Assembly (NCBI GenBank): GCA_000818945.1
Contig: KN805402.1
Coordinates: 1 to 49,574, forward strand
DNA: 49,574 nucleotides
Reading direction: 5' to 3'
Source of the DNA: Schizochytrium sp. CCTCC M209059
Taxonomy: Eukaryota; Sar; Bigyra; Thraustochytrida; Thraustochytriidae
Shown here: one piece after another, positions 9,538-17,349 of the stretch
How positions within the stretch are numbered: the first letter of the stretch is position 1
Layout: the number at the start of each line of letters is the position of its first letter
Translations under genes and position numbers: made by a program
The notes under the pieces: model-generated
Told to the model about the DNA's origin: nothing
The model's input: the letters and a program-made list of their open reading frames with translations, nothing else
Databases searched by the model: none

Positions 9538-10518
9538 TTAATGATTTATCTGCTTTGCTTTGCTTTGCTTTGCTTTGCTTTGCTTTGCTTTGCTTTGCTT
9601 TGCTTTGCTTTGCTTTGCTTTGCTTTGCTTTGCTTTGCTTTGCTTTGCTTTGCTTTGCTTTGCTTTGCTTTGCTTTGCTTTGCTTTGCTTTGCTTTGCTT
9701 TGCTTTGCTTTGCTTTGCTTTGCTTTGCTTTGCTTTGCTTTGCTTTGCTTTGCTTTGCTTTGCTTTGCTTTGCTTTGCTTTGCTTTGCTTTGCTTTGCTT
9801 TGCTTTGCTTTGCTTTGCTTTGCTTTGCTTTGCTTTGCTTTGCTTTGCTTTGCTTTGCTTTGCTTTGCTTTGCTTTGCTTTGCTTTGCTTTGCTTTGCTT
9901 TGCTTTGCTTTGCTTTGCTTTGCTTTGCTTTGCTTTGCTTTGCTTTGCTTTGCTTTGCTTTGCTTTGCTTTGCTTTGCTTTGCTTTGCTTTGCTTTGCTT
10001 TGCTTTGCTTTGCTTTGCTTTGCTTTGCTTTGCTTTGCTTTGCTTTGCTTTGCTTTGCTTTGCTTTGCTTTGCTTTGCTTTGCTTTGCTTTGCTTTGCTT
10101 TGCTTTGCTTTGCTTTGCTTTGCTTTGCTTTGGTCCACTCGCCGCGCGCCGTCGCAGAGCATCCTTGCGAGGCCTCTTCGTTCATGAGGTATTGCTGTGC
10201 AAACTCTTCCGGGGTCATGTCTGCAAATTCGTTCACTGCCAGGGTGTAGCTCACATCGTCGCGCGCGTTGTGACGCTCCACAAGCGCCACGCTCGTGCGC
10301 CAGATCGCCTGCCGATACAGGGCCTCCTCAGCAGTTTTGTACACCTTGCCGTGCAGCTCACGCCACGACAGAAACACCTCATCCTGCACCTGCTCATCCA
10401 CGTTGCTCGACAGGGATTCGATCGCCTGCTGCGCCACATCTTCGCGCAGCATCGTGAGTCTGGCCTCCACCACGGCCGTCGCACACGCAGCGAGGACAAG
10501 AAATATCTTGGCCGCCAT
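9538..10518 (-). CDS. Secreted cathepsin-propeptide (I29) protein with KQSKA repeat tail, no peptidase domain
   Basis: The frame encodes 326 residues. Residues 1-19 form a signal peptide (MAAKIFLVLAACATAVVEA). Residues 48-108 match the inhibitor I29 propeptide of papain-family cysteine peptidases: FLSWRELHGKVYKTAEEA, an ERFNIN-type helix (E..R..W..S..V..N spacing) and the NEFADMTPEEF signature. In a normal pro-cathepsin the peptidase domain (with its QxxxxxCW active site) would follow. Here, 20 residues after the I29 domain, the frame enters a repeat of KQSKA to the end and stops after KQINH. No peptidase sequence is found in the 270 bp before the neighbouring threonine synthase gene. Alternatives: a free-standing peptidase inhibitor, a gene truncated by repeat expansion, a splice out of the repeat to something unseen, or a misassembly. 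Signal and I29 calls are firm; the tail is uncertain. Confidence 0.7.
   Translation of the reverse strand: MAAKIFLVLAACATAVVEARLTMLREDVAQQAIESLSSNVDEQVQDEVFLSWRELHGKVYKTAEEALYRQAIWRTSVALVERHNARDDVSYTLAVNEFADMTPEEFAQQYLMNEEASQGCSATARGEWTKAKQSKAKQSKAKQSKAKQSKAKQSKAKQSKAKQSKAKQSKAKQSKAKQSKAKQSKAKQSKAKQSKAKQSKAKQSKAKQSKAKQSKAKQSKAKQSKAKQSKAKQSKAKQSKAKQSKAKQSKAKQSKAKQSKAKQSKAKQSKAKQSKAKQSKAKQSKAKQSKAKQSKAKQSKAKQSKAKQSKAKQSKAKQSKAKQINH
9551..10132. repeat. Pentanucleotide array (TTTGC)n, about 116 copies
   Basis: About 116 essentially perfect 5-bp units. Because 5 and 3 share no factor, every frame of a strand reads the same five codons in rotation: Lys-Gln-Ser-Lys-Ala on the minus strand, Leu-Leu-Cys-Phe-Ala on the plus strand. 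Neither strand contains a stop. The minus-strand reading frame at 10518 runs into it. Near-perfect identity over 580 bp suggests recent expansion, and the assembled copy number may be unreliable. Confidence 0.97.
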
Positions 10519-10950
10519 CGTCGTCTCTGTCGTCTTCGTGACCTACTACTTGTCCCAAGGCTGTCGCAAGGCGTCTCCAAAGCGGACTTTGGTCCTTCCC
10601 GGTCGGCGCTCGCAATGCACGGCCGTCTCTACGCGCGGCACGGCGTCGCGGTGCTCTTTAGCCGTACGAGTCGTCGTTGAGGCGAACGTGCGAGAAAAAG
10701 GGGGCGACTTGAGGTTTTGGTTTTGCCAACGTTCAAGTTGCAAGGACGGCGTGAACAAGATATATATACAAGGAAGGACGACGACCTTGGCTGAGCAGCT
10801 GCACCTGCACTTGCAGGCGTTGTGCTGCGTCGCTTCTCGAGGCCGAGAAGGAGCTCCAAGGCGGGTGGACGGCCGGCCAGGCGTCTCTGGTCGCGCATCA
10901 GCATCGCAACAGGAGAGAGAGCTCGAGGCGAGCATGGACCAACTGTCACC
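10519..10950. other. Divergent promoter region
   Basis: This 432-bp interval separates the divergent I29-protein and GT49 genes. It contains a TATATATA sequence at 10761-10768 and no convincing coding sequence. Confidence 0.5.
10761..10768. promoter_or_regulatory. TATA-like sequence between divergent genes
   Basis: TATATATA lies 183 bp upstream of the GT49 start codon and 243 bp upstream of the I29 gene start. It is the only AT-rich core in a GC-rich intergenic region. Position relative to the transcription start is unknown. Confidence 0.3.
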
Positions 10951-12609
10951 ATGAGTCGAGCGCGGCGTAAGGGTTGCCCCTACGCGCTGATCAGAACGCT
11001 GACGCTGGCGACGGCCTGCGTATTGGCGCTGACGCAGACGGCGACAGCGACGACGCTGCTGCCGCAACATCTCTTGCGAGACGAGGATTTGCGCGATCTG
11101 GCCAACGAAGACGTCTGGTGGGCTGACGGTGCAAAGCACTTTGCGCCACTAGATAGCAAAGAAAACGGTGTGCGTGTGTTATGCTCAGAAACGTCGACAA
11201 CACTATACCAGCACATTCACGCAAGTGGTCTCGACGATTGGCACTCTTTGGAACTCAGGGTCCGTCTTTCTCATATCAATATAAACCCATCGCGGAGTGA
11301 CCAAACCAGCGCATTCGCGGGACTTCTCGTTCTTGTTCAGCCACGGCATGGCGAGGACATCATGTGGGAGCTCGAGATCCCCAGCAAAGAAGACCTACTT
11401 GCTTTGCGCGGAAACCTCAGATCTTTTTTGGATATATCGCAAGTTGGCGCTGTTGCATCCATGACGCTTGGTGTAACCTGCACAGGCTTTGGGGGTAGCT
11501 TTGATCTCGAACATGTCGAGCTCAATGCTGAACCGCGTGGAACAATGATCGGAGCTCATCAAGTCGTAATGGACGCTCAAGAGGCTCATCCGCCAACACC
11601 CAAAAGGCATGTCCTCGGTGATCTTGCCGAGTCTGCACAAGTACCGTCAGATACCACGCTCTGCTCTCACGCCTCATCAGACCGCATTGCTATACTCGCT
11701 GCAAGCATCGCGCAGTGGCAGCGTGTACATAACGGCGGCGCAAGCGTCGCATGCATTGCTTTGTGGATCGGGCCCGATACAAATGACGACGCGGACACGC
11801 TCATCGGACGATTGGCAAACGCGCTCGAGTATGAAGAGGTGAACATGGATCTGATGCGCGTCGACATTCAAGTGCGAGAGCGACGACGTATGGACGAGCC
11901 ATACCCGATCAATGCGTTGCGAAATTTGGGACTTTCGGCTGTCAAGACCGAGTTTGCGCTCTTGCTCGACGCGGACCTCTTGCCAGGGGGAAACTTTGTC
12001 CGTGCCTTGCAGCACGGCCTTCAAGTAGCCAACGAAGACGAGCTGACAAGTTCCACGGGCGTGCTGTACGTATTGCCAGCGTTCGAGGAGAATCGTCCCT
12101 CAAGAGGCCATAGCATTTGCAGGAAAGCTGCGCGAGCCATTAGCAAGACTAGCTTGGACCCGCTTGTACGTCGAGGTCTCGTCGCGCCGTACAAAGCCGT
12201 GCACCAACCCCGTGCGCACGGCGCCACAGATGTAGCCCAATGGTTCCGCGACCGAGAGGAGGGCGCAAGACCGTATGAGGTGGAGGCTGTCGCGCAGTAC
12301 GAGCCATACGTCGTGGTGCGCATCCAGGACTTGGGTGGTGGCGGTGGTACAGGCGCTCGACATTTGTCACTCTTTGATGAGCGCTTTGAGGGATACGGAT
12401 GGAACAAGGTCGCCATGATATCGGAGTTGATTCGCTTAGGCTTCAAATTTCTAGTGCTGCAGGAGGCGTGGGTGGTACATTGCGCGCACGAAAAGTCGTC
12501 CTGGAGCCGCGCCTTTAGCGCAGATCCCCGGGCGCGCCTCCGCAATCGTGCTGCGCGGTTTCAATGGGCCGTCGCTACGGAAGACCGCTTCGCCTCTTGC
12601 GACGCATAA
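10951..12609 (+). CDS. GT49-family glycosyltransferase (LARGE C-terminal / B4GAT1-like), secretory pathway
   Basis: The 552-residue protein begins with a basic stretch and hydrophobic core (about 12-35) that serves as signal peptide or type II anchor. Residues 40-200 are a beta-rich region I do not recognise. Residues 245-530 match GT49 enzymes, the glucuronyltransferase fold seen in the second domain of LARGE and in B4GAT1: YPINALRNLGLSAVKTEFAL then the LLDADLLPG metal-binding DxD motif (340-342), and near the end FDERFEGYGWNKVAMISEL (475-493) and VLQEAWVVHCAHEKS. These position the nucleotide sugar and the acceptor. The protein probably acts in the Golgi lumen on glycans; the donor sugar cannot be read from sequence. 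The ATG at 10951 starts directly before the hydrophobic core. Confidence 0.85.
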   Translation: MSRARRKGCPYALIRTLTLATACVLALTQTATATTLLPQHLLRDEDLRDLANEDVWWADGAKHFAPLDSKENGVRVLCSETSTTLYQHIHASGLDDWHSLELRVRLSHININPSRSDQTSAFAGLLVLVQPRHGEDIMWELEIPSKEDLLALRGNLRSFLDISQVGAVASMTLGVTCTGFGGSFDLEHVELNAEPRGTMIGAHQVVMDAQEAHPPTPKRHVLGDLAESAQVPSDTTLCSHASSDRIAILAASIAQWQRVHNGGASVACIALWIGPDTNDDADTLIGRLANALEYEEVNMDLMRVDIQVRERRRMDEPYPINALRNLGLSAVKTEFALLLDADLLPGGNFVRALQHGLQVANEDELTSSTGVLYVLPAFEENRPSRGHSICRKAARAISKTSLDPLVRRGLVAPYKAVHQPRAHGATDVAQWFRDREEGARPYEVEAVAQYEPYVVVRIQDLGGGGGTGARHLSLFDERFEGYGWNKVAMISELIRLGFKFLVLQEAWVVHCAHEKSSWSRAFSADPRARLRNRAARFQWAVATEDRFASCDA

Positions 12610-12693
12610 GGTGCTGCGACGGTCCATCCGCCACACGCTTCTTTCTATCCACAAAAAAAAAGAGAAAAAGAGAAACAAGGAAAGTCGAAGAAA

Positions 12694-12896
12694 GTCGAAG
12701 AAAGCAATCTAATCTCCTCCAATGCATAAACTGCACCGACGCTCCATCAGGTAGTTGTGCTTTGCAAGGGCGTCCGCGTCAACGGAGTTTTTATCGTCGA
12801 AGAAAGCAATCTTATCTCCTCCGATGCATAAAGTGCTGACGCTCCATCAGGTAGTTGTGCTTTGCAAGGGCGTCCGCGTCAACGGAGGTCTTATCG
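12694..12896. repeat. Tandem duplication of about 101 bp at the 3' end of the LYR gene
   Basis: Two near-identical direct copies (12694-12795 and 12796-12896) differ at a handful of bases and one 2-bp indel. The right copy contains the last codons and stop of the LYR-motif gene; the left copy lies downstream of the stop and is a non-coding duplicate. Confidence 0.9.
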
Positions 12897-13213
12897 TGCG
12901 GTGCTCTATCCATGAGCCTTGCGCTGCCCTCGACCCACTTGCCGTCGCGCAGGACGAGGCGCGCCTTGCCCGTGGCGTCGCGGCTGGTGCGCGGCGTGAC
13001 AATCTTGAGGTAGCCGAGCTTGGACTGCGCGAGGTTGAGCAGCTCCTGGACCTTGTCCGGGCTGCTCTCCGCGGCGTTGGCCTTGAACTTGTCGCGCACC
13101 TCCTGCGCCGCGGCCGCGCGCTGCGCCTGCGGCAGCCTGCGCGCCGTCTGCAGCAGCTGCTTGTACAGCGCCATCACCATCCTGCGGCCCTGGCCCGCGC
13201 CCGCCTCCGCCAT
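12812..13213 (-). CDS. LYR-motif protein (Complex1_LYR family), probably mitochondrial
   Basis: The 133-residue protein carries the LYR-type motif as ALYKQLLQTARRLP (15-28), followed by the conserved helical pattern VRDKFKAN, then DKVQELLNLAQSKLGYLKIVTPR (about 53-75, given here in family order). LYR proteins are small helical adaptors that hold acyl carrier protein and help assemble respiratory complexes or deliver Fe-S clusters in mitochondria. The motif tail LGYLKIVTPR suggests the subgroup around SDHAF-type or complex I assembly factors, but the exact member cannot be fixed. Residues 76-133 are a basic C-terminal extension ending in HRRR. The first Met (13213) and the Met at residue 12 are both possible starts. 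The 3' end lies in a 101-bp tandem duplication. Confidence 0.75.
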   Translation of the reverse strand: MAEAGAGQGRRMVMALYKQLLQTARRLPQAQRAAAAQEVRDKFKANAAESSPDKVQELLNLAQSKLGYLKIVTPRTSRDATGKARLVLRDGKWVEGSARLMDRAPHDKTSVDADALAKHNYLMERQHFMHRRR

Positions 13214-13420
13214 CGCAGCCCAGCCCAGGCCGCGCGCCGCGGTCGCGTCCTCGTTGCCGCTCTGCTCCGCCTGCTCGGCCCGGGCTCCGCGAAGCCGGGC
13301 GCGGGCCTAGGCGCCGGCCACGCGAAACCCTAGGCCGCGCGCCCCCGGTGCCGCCGCGAGGAGAGAACGATGAAACACGCGCAGGCCTGAGGGAACGGGC
13401 GCCGCGGCCGGGCGCCGCAC

Positions 13421-13465
13421 AGAACAGAACAGAACAGAACAGAACAGAACAGAACAGAACAGAAC
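13421..13465. repeat. (AGAAC)9 pentanucleotide array
   Basis: Nine perfect AGAAC units, preceded by a partial unit. Confidence 0.95.
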
Positions 13466-13481
13466 GCAAGCACCGGCTGCG

Positions 13482-13517
13482 ATCATCATGATGATCATGA
13501 TGATCATGATGATCATC
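13482..13517. repeat. Palindromic ATGATCATG array
   Basis: About four copies of a 9-bp unit that contains the self-complementary ATGATCAT, so the tract can pair with itself on either strand. Confidence 0.8.
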
Positions 13518-13775
13518 GTTCATCAGTATCATTCATTGATCATTATTTGAGACACACGGTTGGAGGCGGGAGGCGGCCGCAGACCAGCAACGAGCGCGAC
13601 GGCGGCGACGGCGACGGCGACGCGAAGGTGGGTGGCGGCGGCGCGAGGCGAGGGCCGGGAGGGAGGCGGGGCGGAGTAGGGAGGAGGGGACGGGATGCGG
13701 GCTGGACGCCGCGCGAGGCGCCAGCGGGAGAGGCGAGGGGGAGGTCGAGGGAATCGAGACGAGACTGACGAGTGA

Positions 13776-13900
13776 GATGTGATGCGATGCGATGCGATGT
13801 GATGCGATGCGATGCGATGTGATGCGATGCGATGCAACGCGGTGCGATGTGATGCGGTGCAACGCGATGCGATGCAACACGATGCGATTCAATTCGATGC
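13776..13900. repeat. Imperfect (GATGC)n pentanucleotide array
   Basis: About 25 pentamer units, mainly GATGC with GATGT, AACGC, GGTGC and AACAC variants that keep the 5-bp phase. It ends about 90 bp before exon 1 of the p32 gene. Confidence 0.9.
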
Positions 13901-13989
13901 GTGGACATCTGGATCCCCGAAAAATGTGAAATTGCGCTTTATTTGGCTCGCAGGTTGGATCCAGCAAAGGCAGAAAAGCGGGAAACAAG

Positions 13990-14823
13990 ATGCTTGGCGC
14001 ACGTTCGATCGCCATGGGCCGACTGGCCATGCGCTCCGCGCAAGGTACGTACATGCAGCACGCGTGAGCGGGATGGAACCGCCAAGGAAAGTCCCACGGA
14101 GCCCCATGAAGAACTGGGACACAAGAATCTGCTCCAAGAAGATCGCACTCTCTAACAATCACTAGGGTCGTCCTCGCCTCGCTCAATCTTGACAATGTAA
14201 CCGATAAACGTCTATGCACAGTTGTGGCGGCACCGCAGCCGCGCGCCGCGCCGATGGTGGCCAAGCGCATGTTCTCGAACACGGTCGGCACCAAGCTCGC
14301 ATCCTTTGTGGAGCTTGAGATCCGTGAAGAGGAGGAAGTTCTCAGCAGCAAGGATAACATTGCGACGACCCTTGGTGATTCTCCCTTCAAGGTTGACGCC
14401 GCGCAGACTATCGACTCGTACTGCGTGCTCAAGAACGGTAACGCCACTGTGGAGTTCGCCGTATCTGACCTCGAGCACAGTGAGGACGATGAGGTGGCCA
14501 TTCCTTTCGAGGTCATCATCGAGCACACTTCTCAAAAGAAGGAAATGATCTTTGACTGCATCGCCAAGCGCGCCGATGAGGAGGAGGGCGAGCTTCTCTT
14601 GGAGAGCGTCTCGGTCAAGCCCCTTGGCAGCGAGGAGGGCACCTACTCGCCGAGCTTTGTCGAGCTCAACGAAGACGTGCAGCAGAGCTTCTTTGACTAC
14701 CTCGAGGACCACGGTGTCAACACCGAGTTCGCCGAGATCCTTCTTCAGATCGCCGAGGACAAGGAGCAGGATCTCTACGTTAAGTGGCTCCACAACGTCC
14801 ACACCTTTGTCAAGGATACTTGA
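13990..14823 (+). CDS. Mitochondrial p32/MAM33 (C1QBP) family protein, two exons
   Basis: Exon 1 (13990-14044) encodes MLGARSIAMGRLAMRSAQ, an Arg-rich presequence, and ends at an AAG|GTACGT donor. A 177-nt intron (14045-14221) ends in TGCACAG. Exon 2 starts at 14222, and the split codon (G+TT, Val) keeps the frame into the conserved protein, giving 218 residues. The mature part has the acidic p32 pattern: LASFVELEIREEEEVL near its start, a central beta-sheet core (VPFEVIIEH-like AIPFEVIIEH), and the C-terminal helix block VQQSFFDYLEDHGVNTEF, IAEDKEQDLYVKWLHNVHTFVKD. p32 proteins form acidic doughnut-shaped trimers in the mitochondrial matrix and support mitochondrial translation and oxidative phosphorylation. 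Family assignment is firm; the intron is a prediction resting on matching phase and consensus sites. RMFSNT (just after the Met at 14254 region) resembles a presequence cleavage site. Confidence 0.88.
14045..14221 (+). other. Predicted spliceosomal intron in p32/MAM33 gene
   Basis: GTACGT donor after AAG, TGCACAG acceptor, and a CTAAC branch-like sequence near 14152. It is 177 nt long and interrupts a codon after its first base. Without it, the conserved frame would have no upstream ATG or mitochondrial presequence. Confidence 0.75.
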
Positions 14824-15421
14824 ACATGATGCTGGTCATTCTTTCTCTCCATGCACGCACTAGCCCAGCATTCAACCTTGTCATGCTTTTTGCATTGAGC
14901 CTTGGCGGAAGCTGGCACCCTCGCTCGCTAGAGTAAGCTTTTTTCACGGATTTGGTCTTTTCTATATTCTCTGCCATCTCGTTCTCTTATCGACCTTGCC
15001 GGCCTCAGCTTTTTGCGACGCTTGTGATTCTTGTTCTTTGTATCGCACATGTGACGGATCACGTCGTTTCTCTGCCTGCAATCACAGCACTGTAAATGAG
15101 ACCTCTTGAAAATGAGAGGGGAAAAAAAACAAAAGGGTTGCGCTGGGTCCGTTCAACGGATCTTCACCTCGTTTGTATACTTTTACTACTACGCGGGAGT
15201 GACTTGTGGGTTTTTGTGGAAGTCATGGATTTTGATACCGGCGAGCAACAGCAATCAGAATGCACCTGCACCTGCTTGTGCCTGATTTCCCTAGTATTCC
15301 GGTCTGCGCTTTACTAAACCCCGCGCTGGCCGCAACCGCCACGTACTAGGTGGGTGGCTTACAAAAGTACACAAGAAGGCATGTGAGCAAGCACGTATGT
15401 AAGTAAGCAGGGAAGAGCTTC

Positions 15422-15470
<49 letters not shown>

Positions 15471-15614
15471 AGCTCAAGCAAGCAAGGTTGATCACTTGTG
15501 CATTGGAGCGCGCGGGCAAGGACGAACGGGTTGGAGAGAAAAGAGGCACACGCTCCACGAAGGCAAACACGTTTGCGCTTGCGCATAGCAAAGGCCGTCT
15601 TTTCTCTCAAAAGA
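14824..15614. other. Intergenic region with CAAG array
   Basis: No gene is recognised. An array of about 11 CAAG units lies at 15422-15468, probably in the promoter or 5' leader of the EF-hand gene. Confidence 0.5.
15422..15468. repeat. (CAAG)n tetranucleotide array
   Basis: About 11-12 perfect CAAG units, with a degenerate extension towards 15485. Confidence 0.95.
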
Positions 15615-17063
15615 ATGGGCGCGGCCAGCTCCGTAAGCCATGGCGAGCAGCGCAAGCGCCATTCGCTCGTGAGCAAGCCGGGTCGAGTGCGCAAGTCAAT
15701 CCTTCTCACCTCTGATCCAAAGGACTTGAGCGACAACGCCTTCAACAGCAGAGGTGGTGGTGATGAAGCACTGCCAGCTTTGGCGGAAGATGCAGAGGAA
15801 AGAGGGGACAGCCAAGGGCAAGGGCAAGGGCAAGGGCAAGGGCAAGGGCAAGGACAGACATCGTCCGAAGGTATCAACGTGAGCTCCGTTGTTCAAGTGA
15901 AGGCCAACATTTTTCAGGTGCAAGTGCCGCATGGCGTACCTCCCGGTGGTATGTTTTCCGCAGTCTGCAACAACCGCTACGTCAAAGTCGAAATTCCAAT
16001 GGACTGCCAGCCCGGCGACTTTATCGAGATTGACTTGACCGATGTCGAAGATGATGAACCTTCGACACTCGACGGACTCTCCACTGACTACCCCGAACAA
16101 AAGCTCAAGCGAGCAGCAGCACTTTTCATGCAATATGACACCGATAAGAACTATTGCATCACAATGGCGCAACTGGAAAAGATGTTGGAGAACGAGTTCA
16201 ACTTTCCTCCCGGCGCAGAGTCTACGCTCCGAGAAATGTCATACGCCGATGTCGACAAGTCTCATTCTCTGACGTTTGACGAATTCTGCCACTGGCTCGA
16301 GCACTTGCAAATCAGACTCGAGCTGCACCGACTACAGGAGAAGCAACGCCACTTGGACATTAAAGAGGAAGACGCAGACCGCGAAGAAGAGGAGCGCAAG
16401 CTCAAAGACCTGCTTTCAGAACAGCAAAAATTGCGCGAGCAGACAGAAAATCAGATGCAAAGCTTTTTACTCGAAATTGAGGTCCTCAAGAAAGAAAAGG
16501 AGCGACTTGAGAATTTTAAGGCAAATTATACCGAAGGTTCTGACGAATATGCTGAGCTGACTGGGTTTGAGGCTCGCAACAATGAGAAGCTTCGCAAAAT
16601 GGAGTTGCATCATCGCGAAAATGCGGCCATGATTGAGAAGATGAAGCAAGATTACCGCATTCTCCACCAACAGCGCGAGGAAGAAGAGCATGCACAGAAA
16701 GAGGCACAGCGGAAAAAGCTTCAGGCCAAAATGGAGGAGCGAAAACGTCTCAAGGCACAACACGAGCAACCGGTCCCATCATCATCGACAGCAGCGGCAC
16801 CTGACTCGACAGAGAGTCCTCCGACCCTCCAGGAGCCAGAGGCGGGCCCCAAGTCCTCAGAAGAACAGATTGCGAGCGGGCCGGATGAGAATGAGAAGAC
16901 GACGGCTAGGCCTCCGATAGAGCCCATGGCAGACGACGGAGCGGGAACTGCGCGAGGGTCTCCACGTGCTGACGAGATTGTCAAGGCGGAGGATGGGCCA
17001 TCGTCTGCGCGGGGCTCACCACGTGCTGCTGAACGTGGCTATGAAAACGAGCAAACTTATTGA
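15615..17063 (+). CDS. EF-hand and coiled-coil protein with probable N-myristoylation site
   Basis: The 482-residue protein starts MGAASSVS, matching the MGxxxS N-myristoylation pattern, so it may be membrane-associated; the open frame upstream of this Met lacks conserved character. A Gly-Gln dipeptide run (about 67-81, from a GGGCAA repeat) precedes a small beta domain (about 98-142) with paired motifs VPHGVPPGGMF and IPMDCQPGDF, a repeat type common in stramenopile proteins. Two EF-hands follow: loop 1 begins D175 (DTDKNYCITMAQ, with Gln instead of Glu at position 12) and loop 2 begins D212 (DVDKSHSLTFDE, canonical). Residues 232-415 form a coiled coil. The tail is Ser/Pro-rich, with two ARGSPRA motifs that look like phosphosites. 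It probably acts as a calcium-responsive scaffold; no enzyme domain is visible. Confidence 0.78.
   Translation: MGAASSVSHGEQRKRHSLVSKPGRVRKSILLTSDPKDLSDNAFNSRGGGDEALPALAEDAEERGDSQGQGQGQGQGQGQGQTSSEGINVSSVVQVKANIFQVQVPHGVPPGGMFSAVCNNRYVKVEIPMDCQPGDFIEIDLTDVEDDEPSTLDGLSTDYPEQKLKRAAALFMQYDTDKNYCITMAQLEKMLENEFNFPPGAESTLREMSYADVDKSHSLTFDEFCHWLEHLQIRLELHRLQEKQRHLDIKEEDADREEEERKLKDLLSEQQKLREQTENQMQSFLLEIEVLKKEKERLENFKANYTEGSDEYAELTGFEARNNEKLRKMELHHRENAAMIEKMKQDYRILHQQREEEEHAQKEAQRKKLQAKMEERKRLKAQHEQPVPSSSTAAAPDSTESPPTLQEPEAGPKSSEEQIASGPDENEKTTARPPIEPMADDGAGTARGSPRADEIVKAEDGPSSARGSPRAAERGYENEQTY
15805..15855. repeat. (GGGCAA)n coding hexanucleotide repeat
   Basis: About 7-8 units encoding Gly-Gln dipeptides in the EF-hand protein. 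Length variation would stay in frame. Confidence 0.9.
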
Positions 17064-17349
17064 CCCCGATGCCAGCGTGCGATATGTCTAGCAAGCAAGC
17101 AAACCTTCGTGTTGCTTTCCTCAGGCTGTTGCATGAACGATGTTGGAACTAAAAGACACACACACAAAATGAACTTGACTTGCAATTGGGTGGGCGTCCT
17201 CATGAATAAGAGAAAAGAGAGAAAACAGAGAAATCGGAAACGAAAGAGCAAAGCAAAGATGGAGCGAGAACGTTTGCATGCCATCGGAAACTCTCAAGGT
17301 GAGATGCAACTGACTGAAGAGTACAGCGAGACAAGCGCTTTGTCTCCTA

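Larger units (their letters stand above)
13214..13989. other. Divergent intergenic region rich in simple repeats
   Basis: The region separates the LYR and p32 genes. It contains an AGAAC array (13421-13465), a 9-bp palindromic ATGATCATG array (13482-13517) and a long imperfect GATGC array (13776-13900). Open frames across these repeats (His-Arg-Ile-Ala-Ser type) are products of the repeats. Confidence 0.6.

Noticed and set aside
9555..10249. Long plus-strand reading frames of repeated Leu-Leu-Cys-Phe-Ala
   Set aside because: They are the other strand of the TTTGC array, start inside it and have no sequence of their own.
13533..14528. 331-codon minus-strand frame with His-Arg-Ile-Ala-Ser repeats
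   Set aside because: It is the product of the GATGC array and overlaps the p32 gene on the other strand.
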